Shown one piece after another: positions 63,577 through 64,000 of a stretch of DNA of 64,000 bases. The DNA lies in the NCBI GenBank assembly GCA_965237505.1, contig CBDEFR010000003.1:1-64000 (forward strand), read 5' to 3'. Under the pieces are notes generated by a model that saw only the letters and a program-made list of their open reading frames with translations, did not search any database and was not told where the DNA came from. A program made the translations under genes and the position numbers. How positions within the stretch are numbered: the stretch's first letter is position 1; the number at the start of each line of letters is the position of its first letter. This DNA is from NVTR01 sp965237505. Lineage in GTDB: Bacteria; Pseudomonadota; Alphaproteobacteria; Rhodobacterales; Rhodobacteraceae.

Positions 63577-64000
63577 TCGGCAAGATCGCCGGACGAATTG
63601 ACTATCGTGCAGGCGATCATGTGCTGATCGACGTGCGCGGCGTTGGCTATGTGGTTTACGTTTCCGATCGCACAGTGGCTGGGTTGCCAGGAGTCGGCGA
63701 AGCGGTGGCGTTTTATACCGATCTTTTGGTGCGCGAAGACGTTTTACAGTTGTTTGGATTCACCACATTGGTTGAAAAGGAATGGCACCGGCTGTTGATG
63801 AGCGTGCAGGGGATCGGGGCCAAGGCGTCAATGGCGATTCTGAGCGTGCTTGGGGCCGAGGGTGTTTCGCGCGCCATCGCTCTGGGGGACTGGAACGCAG
63901 TGAAAGCTGCCCAAGGTGTCGGCCCCAAGATTGCGCAGCGGGTCGTGAACGAGTTGAAGGATAAAGCGCCTGCGGTGATGGCAATGGGCAGTGGCACAAT
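63573..64000 (+). CDS. ruvA: Holliday junction branch migration protein RuvA (partial, cut by window edge)
   Basis: Recognises the Holliday junction and recruits RuvB. The visible 142 residues start MIGKIAGRIDYRAGDHVLID and show the OB-fold domain (VRGVGYVVYVSDRT), then FYTDLLVREDVLQLFGFTTL and two helix-hairpin-helix motifs: LLMSVQGIGAKASMAILSVL and AAQGVGPKIAQRVVNELKDK. The C-terminal domain III lies beyond the window. Start overlaps the ruvC stop. Confidence 0.95.
   Translation, partial: MIGKIAGRIDYRAGDHVLIDVRGVGYVVYVSDRTVAGLPGVGEAVAFYTDLLVREDVLQLFGFTTLVEKEWHRLLMSVQGIGAKASMAILSVLGAEGVSRAIALGDWNAVKAAQGVGPKIAQRVVNELKDKAPAVMAMGSGT

Overview
The window looks like a chromosome segment from an alphaproteobacterium of the Rhodobacterales/Roseobacter type. 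The basis is family resemblance recalled from memory, not a search: two small DUF1127 proteins, a DctPQM TRAP transporter, a Sinorhizobium-like phosphatidylcholine synthase, a hisB-hisH-hisA-hisF-hisE run interleaved with DUF proteins, DUF484-xerC, and a mraZ-to-murD cell-wall cluster.

Positions 1-21850 are accessory DNA. The left end is a pile of three IS21-family copies: one runs off the window edge, and another is split by a third copy nested in its istA. Next is a probable catabolic cluster of two divergent operons. The leftward one is dctP-dctQ-dctM plus a DeoR regulator. The rightward one is an SDR dehydrogenase, a DadA-like FAD oxidase and hydantoinase/oxoprolinase-type HyuA and HyuB. 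The 376-bp gap between them carries promoter-like elements for both directions and three 29-bp tandem repeats. A headless LacI-type regulator, a truncated TauE/SafE permease, an IS3-type fragment, an IS256-family element and a tyrosine integrase follow. The integrase lies beside an orphan tRNA 3' end at 21818-21850, as expected for an island boundary.

Positions 21975-53042 and beyond are mostly chromosomal housekeeping: histidine biosynthesis, an rRNA/tRNA methyltransferase, tRNA-Tyr and tRNA-Gly, a ketopantoate reductase-like gene, a TetR/DUF2306 divergent pair, pyruvate carboxylase, UvrD/PcrA helicase, an aldolase, PriA, transaldolase, DUF484, XerC, phosphatidylcholine synthase, and the dcw cluster murD-mraY-murF-murE-ftsI-ftsL-rsmH-mraZ (read right to left).

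Positions 55130-64000 hold an IS630-type element next to a 266-bp MITE, then mrp, a DUF1127 gene, an IS5-type copy, an MFS transporter, msrA, a small membrane protein, a second DUF1127 gene, ruvC and the start of ruvA.

Three features cut across regions. First, single-base deletions break an unusual number of genes, including a transaldolase that otherwise looks intact, so assembly error must be considered. Second, three nearly identical IS5-type copies are present, two of them at the same position of a dispersed repeat. Third, a TATGC-N7-GCATA palindrome lies about 105 bp upstream of both DUF1127 genes. No CRISPR array, rRNA gene or replication origin was seen.
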